A DNA stretch of 64,000 nucleotides, taken from positions 5,895,287-5,959,286 of the forward strand of contig NC_039514.1 of the NCBI RefSeq assembly GCF_003672135.1, read 5' to 3'. This document shows positions 1 to 10,977 of this stretch, piece by piece; the stretch's first letter is position 1; every line of letters starts with the position of its first letter. The notes beneath the pieces were generated by a model. The model saw nothing but the letters and a program-made list of their open reading frames with translations, did no database searches and was not told the DNA's origin. This DNA comes from Ooceraea biroi. Lineage: Eukaryota; Arthropoda; Insecta; Hymenoptera; Formicidae. Position numbers and translations under genes: made by a program.

Positions 1-2001
1 AGAGATTTTATCAACGTTTCATGACGACTTCATGAATAATGTAAATAAATTTTCTATACATAAAATCTATATTTCTGTGATAAAGTTGATAAAAAACGTA
101 AATTTAAAGTTCTCTCCAAGAAATTAAATTAGATTAATTAGGATGATTAAATTAGACATTTTTTTAAGGGTAAGAATGCAGAAGGTGGGGCGGAGCCGAC
201 CATTCAATTTTATTCAGTTCTATTAACTAAATTTTTTTGTTAATAACTTTTTAATAACACTTAATAATGACTTGCCTCTTAAAAACTTTTATTTTGACGA
301 TAATTTTATTGATTGCTATAAAGCGACTTGAACTTTCGTTGGAGTGGCACTTGTAGATAGAATATCAAAATACATTATCAAAATACATTATCCATTTAAT
401 ATCTCACTGGCTATTTAATGACACATAAATAGCCAGCAGTGGCTAAATGTAAATCGAAGTGCAATCAAACAGATAACAAGGTAATAACTTAACAATAAAT
501 ATAAGATACAACATCAATTCGCTACCAGCGAATTTTTTGTACATGACGCACGCCTGAGAGAACAACATTGCATATGTGTGACAACAATTTTTTATCACAC
601 TTCTATGAAAACAAAGAAAAGCTATCTTTTCAATATGAAACATGAAAAAAATAAGGCATTCTGTGGGAGACGATTTTTATACCCTGTACGCACCCTGGCG
701 AGGAATTTGTTAAAAGCCACCCAAAGCTATCTCTTTCATCTACTTTCTCGAGTACTCCTATATCTACTTTCCATTCTCAAGTGTCAAATCAGTGATGGCA
801 AAGCAATGTGAAAAACAGCGAGCCGGATAACGTTTCTGGAATGATTTAATTATTTTTTTCAACCTTGCGTGGTTCATCCGAGCAAACCTTGAACTGCTTT
901 CACGATAAATTGATAAGAGCCAAGGCTCATTAAGGCTAATCGCATAAGCGGTCAGCAGACTTGCAGAGGCCGGCGCAACGCACAAATCGCACATGCGTAT
1001 ATATGACGTCTATATATGTATCAAGAGAGATAGCAGACAGACAGAGAGAGAGAGAGAATATGCGAATGCTGCAACAATTCTGAAATTTCAAGCTTTATGC
1101 CGCGACTGTCACCAAGATGAGCGATATTGAGTTACGTGTTTTCCCAGTAATTACTTTACGTAATGCATTGCGCTTTGTGCATAATGTTAGACCGTTAAAG
1201 GCATCTACATGTACAATGCGACTATTGTTAGTTTCATATGGGTCGACACATGCTCAATACACACACACATATGTATGTACATACATACACAGACATAGAA
1301 GGATAAATGAATATAAATGTTGACGGATGAAACGTCCTACAAGTAGAATTATATGTTAAAACAAATTAAAAAAGAAGAATATACATATATAAAATAATGA
1401 ATAATAGGACAATTTATAATGTATATGTAGGAAAAGAGTTTTCTACCACAAAGCAATCGTCGTATTTCGCAGTCGATCTAGTTCGTCATCCGGATTTCTT
1501 TTCCGCCGAATGCACCGAATGTCCCGTCAATTAGTTTCTTCTTCCAATTGTTAAAATATTACTCCGCGAGCCTCTTCGAATCCGCGCGGTCCGAGGCCGC
1601 GCCGCCGCGGCACACCTATCTCACCAATCGCCGGGTGCAACATTCGCAGGACCGTATCGAAATTTCCTTACATACACATACAATATATATCGTCTAGACA
1701 AAGTAGTAGAAAAACTGCGATTGCACATATTGTTCTGATAAACCCATAATATTCATACTATGCTGTTATGTGCAATATACCTATTTTTGTTAAAAGGAAC
1801 ATGATATTAATCATCATTAATTTTCTTAACGATAACGGCAAAGGCGAACATGATCGTTTACATACATTACGCTTTACCTATTTCTTTCATTCCATGAATA
1901 AGAGATATAATGCACTTTTGCATTCCATGCTTGAAAAGAAACAGTAGGAAAATTACCGGATTCGCTCTTCCTGCTCTACTCCGCCTTGAACGTTCTCATT
2001 A

Positions 2002-2283
2002 TTAGCAGAAGATAGAAGTAAAGTCGTATCTTACATTGCACATGACTAATCTATCGCCGTTATTGCAACACGTCTGCCCCATATCATGAATTATTTCCTG
2101 GTAAATCATGTAAATGTCACGGCACATATTAACAATCCGGCTTCTTATATTCCCAGAGTATTCTTCTTCATTATAATCGCACGTTTGTAGAAGCAAATAC
2201 TGCCCATTCGATTTGCGTTTCTTTATTATAAATTTATCCTTGAATTTGGATTTTTGTATGAAATAATGATTATCATATTTCAT
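2002..2283 (-). CDS. Small ORF of unknown function (doubtful)
   Basis: A 93-residue ATG-initiated frame in AT-rich DNA. The product is basic at the N-terminus, then has an acidic stretch (NEEEYSG) and five cysteines in the C-terminal two thirds, including a CC pair. There is no signal peptide or membrane segment, and I recognise no family. No flanking splice sites or polyadenylation context make it convincing. It may be a chance ORF, a decayed exon or a short lineage-specific gene lying inside the presumed ABCG intron. Confidence 0.15.
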   Translation of the reverse strand: MKYDNHYFIQKSKFKDKFIIKKRKSNGQYLLLQTCDYNEEEYSGNIRSRIVNMCRDIYMIYQEIIHDMGQTCCNNGDRLVMCNVRYDFTSIFC

Positions 2284-2882
2284 TTTTATTTATATTTATT
2301 TCTCATTTATTGCTCAAGAGAACATAAATAAAAAAATAGTTGCGTCATTTAATATTGTTCTCTTCTATGAAGTAATATCTACGATTAATGACTTTAATAC
2401 AGCAGGACGATTCAAGGATGCAAGGATAAAGCCATGTTGCGCATTCATTAATTCAAAGAAAAACAGAAAATAATTTGCTATAATAATACTTGATTACATC
2501 ATGATAAGCCTTTTTCATAATGCATACGTATATAACGAATACCGTTAATCCATCTTTAAACTGTAATCTTTCATACTAAATGTATAATTATTTAGTGTTT
2601 TTTCGTAAAATGATAAATACTGTTAATCTACCTTTACATAGTTTGCAATCTTTCGTGATAAGTCTGTTTGGTTTACAAAAATGTTCCAATAATTGTTCAG
2701 CAATTTTTATTAATAATGTTTCTAAGAAGTTGCGCCGTATTACTTTTGCATGTTATATTTTCAGAAGTTACGTATAGTGTTACTTTCTCCGTGCTAAACT
2801 TTCTTCGTTTTTTTTTACAGTTCCGCGTTACAAATACTTTCTCTTAAAGTACATCATTAGTCCTAAGATATACATATACATA

Positions 2883-3145
2883 CAGGGTGTCCCAGACCTA
2901 TCCTTGTGTAGAATTTTCCCGCGTTCAATGACGGTGGGTCGAAGGGGTCCCGCGCATCGCGCACACTTCAATTTGATCTTAATTTTTCGCGGCTGTTCAA
3001 CAGCCTACACAAGGATAGGATAACTACAACCCTTCGTAGCACCGAAACTACGCCACCCTCGACATTTTGCAAGAGGAACATTCGTCTCAGAAGCACCTCA
3101 GGAATCTACCATTAACCGGTGATACGGTAGGTCTGGGACACCCTG
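2883..3145. mobile_element. Small Tc1/mariner-like MITE
   Basis: A 263-bp element bounded by perfect 18-bp terminal inverted repeats (CAGGGTGTCCCAGACCTA and its complement) and flanked on both sides by TA, the target duplication of Tc1/mariner elements. A second perfect 15-bp inverted pair lies inside, at 2897-2911 and 3005-3019. It has no coding capacity, so it would have depended on an enzyme supplied elsewhere. Confidence 0.7.
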
Positions 3146-3535
3146 TATATATAAATAATAAATATATAATATATATAAATATATAATAAATATATGTATC
3201 AGAAATACACTATTCTTTCATATTGTTCTTATTAAAATCATCATTAAACCCGTTTAAATTATTAATCTTGAACGATCGCTATATGTCTATGTATGTGTGC
3301 GTAATATGTATATAATAACAATCGATGTATTTTTAAATAAGAAGCGATAATACATTTATTATGTTCCTGCTTTCCGTTACAACTTTTGTTATATTCAAAA
3401 AAAAAGGATGTTTATCATCGTCAGCGTAATCTGCGAGCGTTAATCGTAGCAACACTCTATGCTTTCACTTATGCCCAATTATCATTCATGAATTATCATT
3501 CATGAATCTGAAATTTCTCTGAGAATAGAAATTAC

Positions 3536-3648
3536 AGGTCTGTTTTTAATTCCTGCTAAACTGCAATAAGTTAGAGTGAGAAAAAATAAACCTGTCTCAT
3601 TTTAAGGTATTGCACCGGTTCAGCAGTGCAGGAATAAAAAACAGACCT
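3536..3648. mobile_element. Short inverted-repeat element
   Basis: A 113-bp segment whose ends are inverted copies of each other (AGGTCTGTTTTT then ATTCCTGC at the left; the complement at the right, with one or two mismatches). It has no ORF and I could not define a clear target duplication. It is best read as a small MITE or its relic. Confidence 0.45.
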
Positions 3649-4697
3649 TGTGACAACTCGTCTTGTTAAACTGTCAAGACAGCTATGAATATATTATTAT
3701 TGAATATATTATTTGAGAATTATTATTTTATGAAGCAACACATACTGCAAGAATTAATGCTAACAAATTTGCGTTTATAAATTTACAACATGTAAGAAAT
3801 AGTAATTTAATAATTTTATATTTTTCAAAGTGTGAAACTACGATATTCTCTCTCTATTGAATTACTTTAACGACGCTATAAATAGAAATGGAAAATTTAT
3901 TATTCGCGAAACATTTTACGCAATGATACGCACGAAGGACGCGAATTTGAAAGAATTACCTGAGTTATGCCTATGACATAAAACATCAAGCTAAGAAATA
4001 AATATAATCTTTGGCTTTGCAACATGTTGATAACCTAAGGATCAAATGATAATGCTGAGAAGTAGGTCACAATGACATACTTCACGAAAAATGTGTCAAA
4101 GATATAAAAACCAAAACAGAGATACTTATAATCAAGCTATACTTGATGTTATCAATGATGAACACCATTATCTTTATTAGATTAATGCACATTTAGGGTA
4201 TCCGGATATTGGACTATTTGCTGAATGAGATAATACCTCTTCTTATAAATTAAAATGTTCTTTATTTTATTTAAATTTATTAGACGCCTACACATAAACG
4301 ACCAATTCAATTCTGGTAAAGAAATCTTTAATACAACGATAATAATCTAATGTTTTAATAATTTGCTTATTTTGAGAAAAAATTCAGTGAAAATTTTATA
4401 AAATTTTGTTTTTGCCACCATTGATTATAGTGATATCTCTTTTTTGCATTTTGAAGCTATAACATTAAAATTGTAACTTTAAAATCGTAACTTCTTTTAA
4501 ATGAAAATTCTATTAAACTGTGTCTGAAATTATTTAAATGTTTGTTAAAACTAGTCTCTTCTCATCTACATTTTTAATTAATTACACATTATCATTTTAA
4601 ATAAGATGAGATCAGGTTCTTGGTTTTCAACAAGAATTATCATTCCAAAAACATCATGGAATTATCGCGATGATTTATTAATATAATATGTATATTT

Positions 4698-4805
4698 CAT
4701 ATGTACGTATTGCTAACAACCATAAATTTTTCTTTTATATATATATATATATATCCGAGAGAGCTTGATGTTTTATGTCACGGTTGTTAGCAATACGTAC
4801 ATATG
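4698..4805. repeat. Perfect 24-bp inverted repeat with AT-rich loop
   Basis: Positions 4698-4721 are the exact reverse complement of 4782-4805. The loop contains an (AT)n run and a 19-bp block (4762-4780) that is itself the exact reverse complement of 3974-3992, about 770 bp to the left. The structure begins 89 bp downstream of the ABCG exon 1 splice donor. It is probably a MITE or nested MITE relic in the intron. Confidence 0.6.
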
Positions 4806-4893
4806 CGTATTATGACTATTAATATTAACATTATATACCGAATATTAACATTATTATCTGTTATTATAAATATAATTATTTTTGTATACTTAC

Positions 4894-5122
4894 CGAAACA
4901 GAACTTGCGCAAACTCCATTCTTTGACGCGATAGCGCACATCGTGGAAGGACAGATCGACCTGCGGCCTCTTCGGGAAAGAGGGACTCTCTTGTTCCAGG
5001 AAGTAATTGTTGTTGGCTGCGATCGTCGGGGTGCACACATTATCCTCGCTGCTACCATGATCGAACTGGCAGCAACTCAGAGACGATCGCGACGGCGAAC
5101 ATGGCGCGGCCGGGGTAGTCAT
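4894..5122 (-). CDS. ABCG-subfamily transporter, first coding exon only
   Basis: Start at ATG 5120-5122, open for 76 codons plus one base, ending at a strong donor (TTCG then GTAAGT at 4893). The Ser/Cys/Pro-rich cytoplasmic N-terminus leads into VDLSFHDVRYRVKEW, which matches the strand just before Walker A in white/ABCG half-transporters; the Atet/E23/ABCG1-4 group has a similar VDL-F-DL-Y-V motif. The nucleotide-binding domain and six membrane helices should lie in further exons to the left, outside this window. Half-transporters of this group dimerise to export sterols, ecdysteroid-like or other lipophilic compounds, but the substrate cannot be judged from one exon. Family assignment rests on a single short motif, so ABCG is likely and the precise member is unknown. 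Confidence 0.6.
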
Positions 5123-8100
5123 CGCAAGGGTAAAGATCCGACACGAATCGACCGGAATGGCAGTTTCTTGAAGGCTGAGAGTTGCGCACTCAAAGAAAAG
5201 CGAGAAAAGATCACCGTCACGACGGCTTGGATGTCATTCGACTCGCGATTCCGCTTTTTGATACGCGCTTGAGCGTTGTAAAAACGCACTCCCGTTCACT
5301 GCACCACCCTTTAATATCTCGACTCCCACTGCGGAGCGAATACTTCGTCGTATTTGCCGTTCGTCACGCCTATTGTTCTCGTTCTTGCATAATTCAGCAC
5401 TTCGCCAGTTCTGCAAAGATAAGGAAAAAAACATCTATAACCTCTCACATTTGCGATTGAATTATAATGAACGTAGGTTTTTGTCGATGTTTCGAATTTC
5501 ATCAATGCATATCATTATCTTTTATTTAAAAGTATATCGTGTTATCGAAAACATCACACGCAAAACACGTGTTTTTATATTAAGCAATTCTTTTTTATAT
5601 ATTTTTTAATTTTTTATATGGATCTATTGAAAAGTTTCGTGTCGCATTACTTGATTATTAAATTAAATACATCGTATAACGTAACACAGACTAATATATC
5701 ATCACATTTATACACGCAATTAATTTCTATTCAAAAATCCCTCATTTATGTGTTCCTTGCATTTACGCGAAGTACACAGCACGGGCGATTCGATATGAGC
5801 AATATCCCTCGTTTAACTTTCTAACCACCGTTATCTAATTCGCGTCCAAGTTGTACATGACCTCGTTGCAACATCCGTGCTAAAAAAGTTTCGCCCGTTC
5901 GATAAAGTATTATTTGCAAAGTGCATGTTAAATGCGCGCCTGTTAACGAAATCGACTGCCAAACACAAAGTCGAAGGACGGAGACCGTATCGTGAGCTAA
6001 CAAGACGAAACAAGAAAAAACAGAGTTAAGAAAGAGAGATTAGCATGTTGTTTAATTGATCTATTAGCCCGAATGAAGCATTACACGGGGCGAGGGGAAA
6101 TTCATGCGGATGCTCATGTCCGAAACAAGAATCGATATCGAATTATTTTTGCGCGTTGCACGTCTTGTTGCATCGAATGATTTTTGTGTTCTTCCGTTCA
6201 AACTAAGAGACCCTAAACATCTACAGAACAAACGTTCAATGAAATTTATTTAAATTATCTGAAATTATTAATCACGATTATTTTCAAGATTCGCAGTGAC
6301 ACGTGAGACACCGCTGTTGCGGTCGTTAGCCGCGCGTTTATCCGCATTTCTCGTTCGGCGAATAAATGAGTCAAGTTTTTCGGATTCGTTCGACTTTGTT
6401 CTTTTTCAATCGAGCTGCCGACGACGACTGGTGATTGCGGGACTCGGCGCCGGGCGCGACCGCGAAAATGTATAGAATTAACTGCTGCAACACTTTCTCC
6501 TGCTCTCTAAAAGCCGATATAAATCGGTCGCAGCGAAAGCAAGCTTGCCGGTTCACTTGCAGCTATTCGAGATTGTCCGATTAAACATTGCTCCACTCCA
6601 CGTGTATCACTTTACATAAGCACTCAGTTCGATATAGAGATGAGCAAATTCCTCACGTCAAGTAGAATGCTTCATCTGGTTGCGATTATTAATCAACTGT
6701 CAATCGCTTGAGTTACACGCTTGGCAGTTGCGCAAAGTAATTTTTTGTGCGTGCCGCACGCAATGGTAGATTTTATAGTTTTTGCATTATTGTTGCGCCA
6801 CAACGTCCGTATTTATGCTAAGCGCTTATTGCGGCGTAGCGCGGAAGGATATCTCGACCTAAATGATCGGTGATCGATTGTCATTTATATTATTCCGTAA
6901 ATAATGTCATAGCTTAATTAACCCTTTGCACTCGGAGAGATTTCTCAGATCATCTACCAGCAACTCGAACATGTTTATTCATGAAATAGTGAGTAACATA
7001 TCATTTCAAATAAAATGGTATAGCGTTCACAGGTTAAGTATGCATTGTAATTATTTGTCGTAATTAGTTATTAACTATTAACTTAATGAATTGTTAAAGT
7101 TCGTGCATGATCTCTTCTGTGTTCACCATCCTTGCGTTTCTAGTTCTCACAAACGTGTGTACTTTTTAAATCTCTTTTAATAATTTCTTTTTTTCCCCGA
7201 GATTATTTGCAACTCGTTTCCTACGTAACGAAGACTTATCTTTACAATCTAGTTAACAACGATAAAGCAGGAAATCACAAAAAAGATAATCTGTTTCCAT
7301 ATAGCAATATTATGCTCTGCTATGAGAAATTAATTTAAATGGACACTAATAACACTTCAGGACAGACAGGTGCAATCCTGAAACACAGAACACTTGTAAT
7401 TATGCATTCCTTGTGACAGTGCATTCGCGTTTCTGTTACCAGTTAGTAATGTGACGAGCGAATAAATCAATGTAATCATCGTGAGAATATCTGCTGTATG
7501 AGATCATGAATATTACTGACTTACACACACAACATCCACATGTGCTCGTAATTTCACAAAATTACGTACGCACTAGCAATTGGCACATGTACACTCTATT
7601 GCATTATCTGTGGAGAACACAAAGAAGAATTGCGAAAGAAAATGTTGTAAACATTCGTCTTGATAATGATGTTGCAAAAAATTTACAGGAAAGTACAAAG
7701 ATCGCTTGCCAATTCATCAAGCTGTTACTCATGCCTGCGGTTTTATTGAACTAATGTAGAGGCGTGCTAATGTACAAATTAATGCTATTCAACATAGGAA
7801 AAAAAAATTAGATTACAGATTAAATATTTATTCTTATACTAATTACTTATAATATCTCACGTGTCATTGTAAATTTTGAAAATAATCTTAAGAAAGTACC
7901 TGTTGTAGCTAAACACACAAATCAGTTAGGCGATTAATAATTTCAGATAATTTAAATAAATTTCATTGAACGTTTGTTCTGTAGATTTTTATGTACGTAA
8001 AATACTTTACAGGATTACATATACATAATCATATACATATTTTATCATCTTCTTTCGCATTTAGGTTAGACAAATTTATAAAACGCTGAATTTTTTCTCT

Positions 8101-9472
8101 ATTATATCGTCATTTATAAAAAATCTTGCGAACAAAAAATCCTAATATGATATCTTTACATATATTTCATTATTGAGTTGTAATATATATTTGTCCCGCT
8201 TTTTTAATGTTTTTAATAACATTTGAATATATAATATGTTACAACTTAATAATATTTCTAAGAAAACATTTCAAAAGATACGCAGTAGAACATAGAGCAA
8301 CTTATTTTTGTTACTATCTTGAGCGAAAAGAATTTCAATAAAAAGAAAGATAAGATCGAATGTTGTGCTATCATTTTGCAGAAAGATGGTGTCATTTACA
8401 GGAGTGTAGGTTTGTACATCTAGAAACAGATCAAGCCAAAGAATACGTGTATTTTTCAGGTTGTTTGAACGGAAGAACGGAAAAATCATTCGATCGCTAT
8501 TATGCTAATATTAATAATTTATCTACCTGTAGAAGCAAAATATAATTATTACACAGAATAATCTTTAATTCGGGATAATAATTAATTCGATGTTCTTAAT
8601 AATTGCGAATCCTGAAAATTTCGCTATCCATATATTAGATATATATTAATAAACTGATTTACATTTGAGAAATCGAATTATATAAAATAATACACGTCAA
8701 ATATAATAATTAATCCGACAATTCTGGTAACTACAAACAGAAAAAGATTATGCAATTTATATCAAGAAATTAATCAATAATATATCAATAATAAAAACTT
8801 TATCTCTCTACAGAGAAATGAATTTGATTCATTTGACAGTACTCAAGTTATTATATCAAATAACTCTGATAACGAGAACATTATTTTCTGTTAATGGGGA
8901 CAAGAGTCTGGACCATGAATATATGTCCTAAATTCATGGTCAAAAGTTATCTCGCCGCGATGATTGAACGATTTCCCAAGGTCACCGAGGCTGCGATATC
9001 GCTAATGACGTTTTATTCGACGTTGAACCACATTAAACCGCATCATCCATGAAAAAAAAGTCATGCTCGATTATAATGTCGGTCCAGACTGGACTTTGGA
9101 AGACCCGAGACACGTCTGTTGAAAAGTCCGTCTCGCCAGATGAATCGCCACGCACAAAAGGTTGAATTTCAGATTATGCGTTATGATGTGTCGCGATTCC
9201 CGACTCGGGAACCCAACATGGCAACGGATGGTATCGACGGAGGTCGTTCACCAATAAATTCGTTTACGCGCGGTCATTAACCGGATACTAACAGGTCCTG
9301 ATACTTAAGATAGCACGAGTTCGCAGCAATTCTATCCGGAATTGCTGAAACATGCTTGATAAATTCGATGAATAAACAATTTTGCTAAGGCAAACAACAT
9401 TTGCGACTTTGATGTTTCGCAAGTCCATAACATTCACAAGTTCCTGTAATTAATTTATGCATATTATCTATA
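5123..9472. other. Upstream region of the ABCG gene, no gene recognised
   Basis: This covers the presumed 5' UTR and promoter of the ABCG gene near 5.1-5.5 kb and then AT-rich intergenic DNA. Short ORFs occur on both strands (for example 5373-5609, 7506-7754) but have neither family motifs nor splice context. A patch around 8940-9300 is richer in CpG and lacks AT runs. I see no RNA gene. Confidence 0.4.
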
Positions 9473-9481
9473 GATTAATAG

Positions 9482-10968
9482 ACCTCTGTGAAGTTGGCCC
9501 CCCTTCTTCAAAATTTGAAAAAAATAAGCACAGTTCTGATTGCCCCCCGAAGAATAATTTGTAGAACTCTTTGGGGGGCCATTAGAACTCTCAATAGAAC
9601 TCCGGATTTCCCAAAAAAATTTCGGACCCAGAACTTTAAAAGTGCCAGAACTTTCTTGTTTTCGATTTCAGAGCATTCGTTCTTAGGGATAATCGGTAGA
9701 ACTCTTTGGGGGACCATCAGAACTCTCAACAGAACTCCGGATTTCCAAACAAAATTTCGGACCCAGAATTTTCAAAGTGCCAGAACTTTCTTGTTTCCAA
9801 TTTCAGAGCATTGGTTCTTAAGGATAATCGGTAGAACTCTTCGGGGGGCTACCAGAACTCTCAACAGAACTGCGAAATTATTAAAATAATTTTCGACCTG
9901 AGGAACTTAGAAATTTTCGGACTCTGCAAATTCGACTAGCCAGAACTTTTTTGTTTTCGACTTGAGCGCATCGAGTATTAAGGATAATCGTTAGAACTCT
10001 TCGGGGGGCTAGCAGAACTCTCAACAGAACTGCGGAACTATTAAAAACATTTTCGCCCTGTGGGACTTAGAAATTTTCGAACTTTGAAACTTCAAGTCGC
10101 AGGACTTTTTTTTGCGACTTGAGCGCATCGAGTATTAAGGATAATCGTTAGAACTCTTCGGGGGGCCATCAGAACTGTCAACAGAACTGCGGAATTATTA
10201 ACAAAAGTTTCGACCGAAAATTTCAAAGTCCCGCAGGTCGAAAATTTTTTAAATAATTCCGCAGTTCTGTTGAGAGTTCTGTTAGCCCCCCCAAGAGTTC
10301 TAACGATTATCCTTAATACTCGATGCGCTCAAGTCGAAAACAAAAAAGTTCTGGCTAGTCGAAGTTGCAGAGTCCGAAAATTTCTAAGTTCCTCAGGTCG
10401 ATAATTATTTTAATAATTCCGCAGTTCTGTTGAGAGTTCTGGTAGCCCCCCCCGAAGAGTTCTACCGATTATCCTTAAGAACCAATGCTCTGAAATTGGA
10501 AACAAGAAAGTTCTGGCACTTTGAAATTTCTGGGTCCGAAATTTTGGTTGGAAATCCGGAGTTCTGTTGAGAGTTCTGATGGCCCCCCGAAGAGTTCTAC
10601 CGATTATCTCTAAGAACCAATGCTCTGAAATCGAAAACAAAAAAGGTTCTGGCACTTTTAAAGTTCTGGGTCCGAAATATTTTTGGGAAATCCGGAGTTC
10701 TATTGAGAGTTCTAATGGCCCCCCAAAGAGTTCTACAAATTATTCTTAAGGTTCAAAGCGCTAAAATTAAAAACAAAAAAGTTATAGCCGTTTGAATTTT
10801 CAGTTTCGTGAAGTTAGCCCCCCCGATGTTTCAAATGGTGTTTTCGTTACTTTAAATGGCAGAACTCTTTCTAAAAAGGACTGAAAACTCTAGAACTCTT
10901 CGGGGGGTAATCAGAACTGTGCTTATTTTTTTCAAATTTTAAAGAAGGGGGGCCAACTTCACAGAGGT
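9482..10968. mobile_element. Foldback (long inverted repeat) DNA transposon, Mutator-like
   Basis: A 1487-bp element whose two halves are near-complete inverted copies of each other, with termini ACCTCTGTGAAGTTGG and its complement and a centre near 10.23 kb. Each arm is built from imperfect subrepeats of roughly 130-150 bp carrying the block AGAACTCT-GGGGGGC-AGAACTCT. It is flanked by an exact 9-bp target duplication, GATTAATAG, at 9473-9481 and 10969-10977. Long inverted repeats with 9-bp duplications are typical of Mutator-like (MULE) elements. No transposase is encoded, so it is non-autonomous. The ORFs crossing it (9488-9889, 10410-10655) only translate the subrepeats. Confidence 0.85.
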
Positions 10969-10977
10969 GATTAATAG

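Larger units (their letters stand above)
1..4893. other. Probable ABCG intron 1, no coding exon recognised
   Basis: AT-rich DNA to the left of the ABCG first exon, most simply its first intron. It contains two small inverted-repeat elements (2883-3145, 3536-3648), a perfect hairpin (4698-4805), a short GC-rich patch around 1560-1640 with no stable reading frame of known type, and one 93-codon minus-strand ORF at 2002-2283. No Walker A or other ABC motif is visible on the minus strand, so the second exon is probably beyond the window. Confidence 0.45.

Noticed and set aside
1440..1660. GC-rich patch as an rRNA fragment or coding exon
   Set aside because: No stable match to rRNA landmarks and stops in most frames; left as unexplained composition.
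9488..10655. ORFs of 133 and 81 codons with repeated LNRTPDF and GRTL-G-R motifs
   Set aside because: They are translations of the foldback element's internal subrepeats, occurring as mirror images in both arms.
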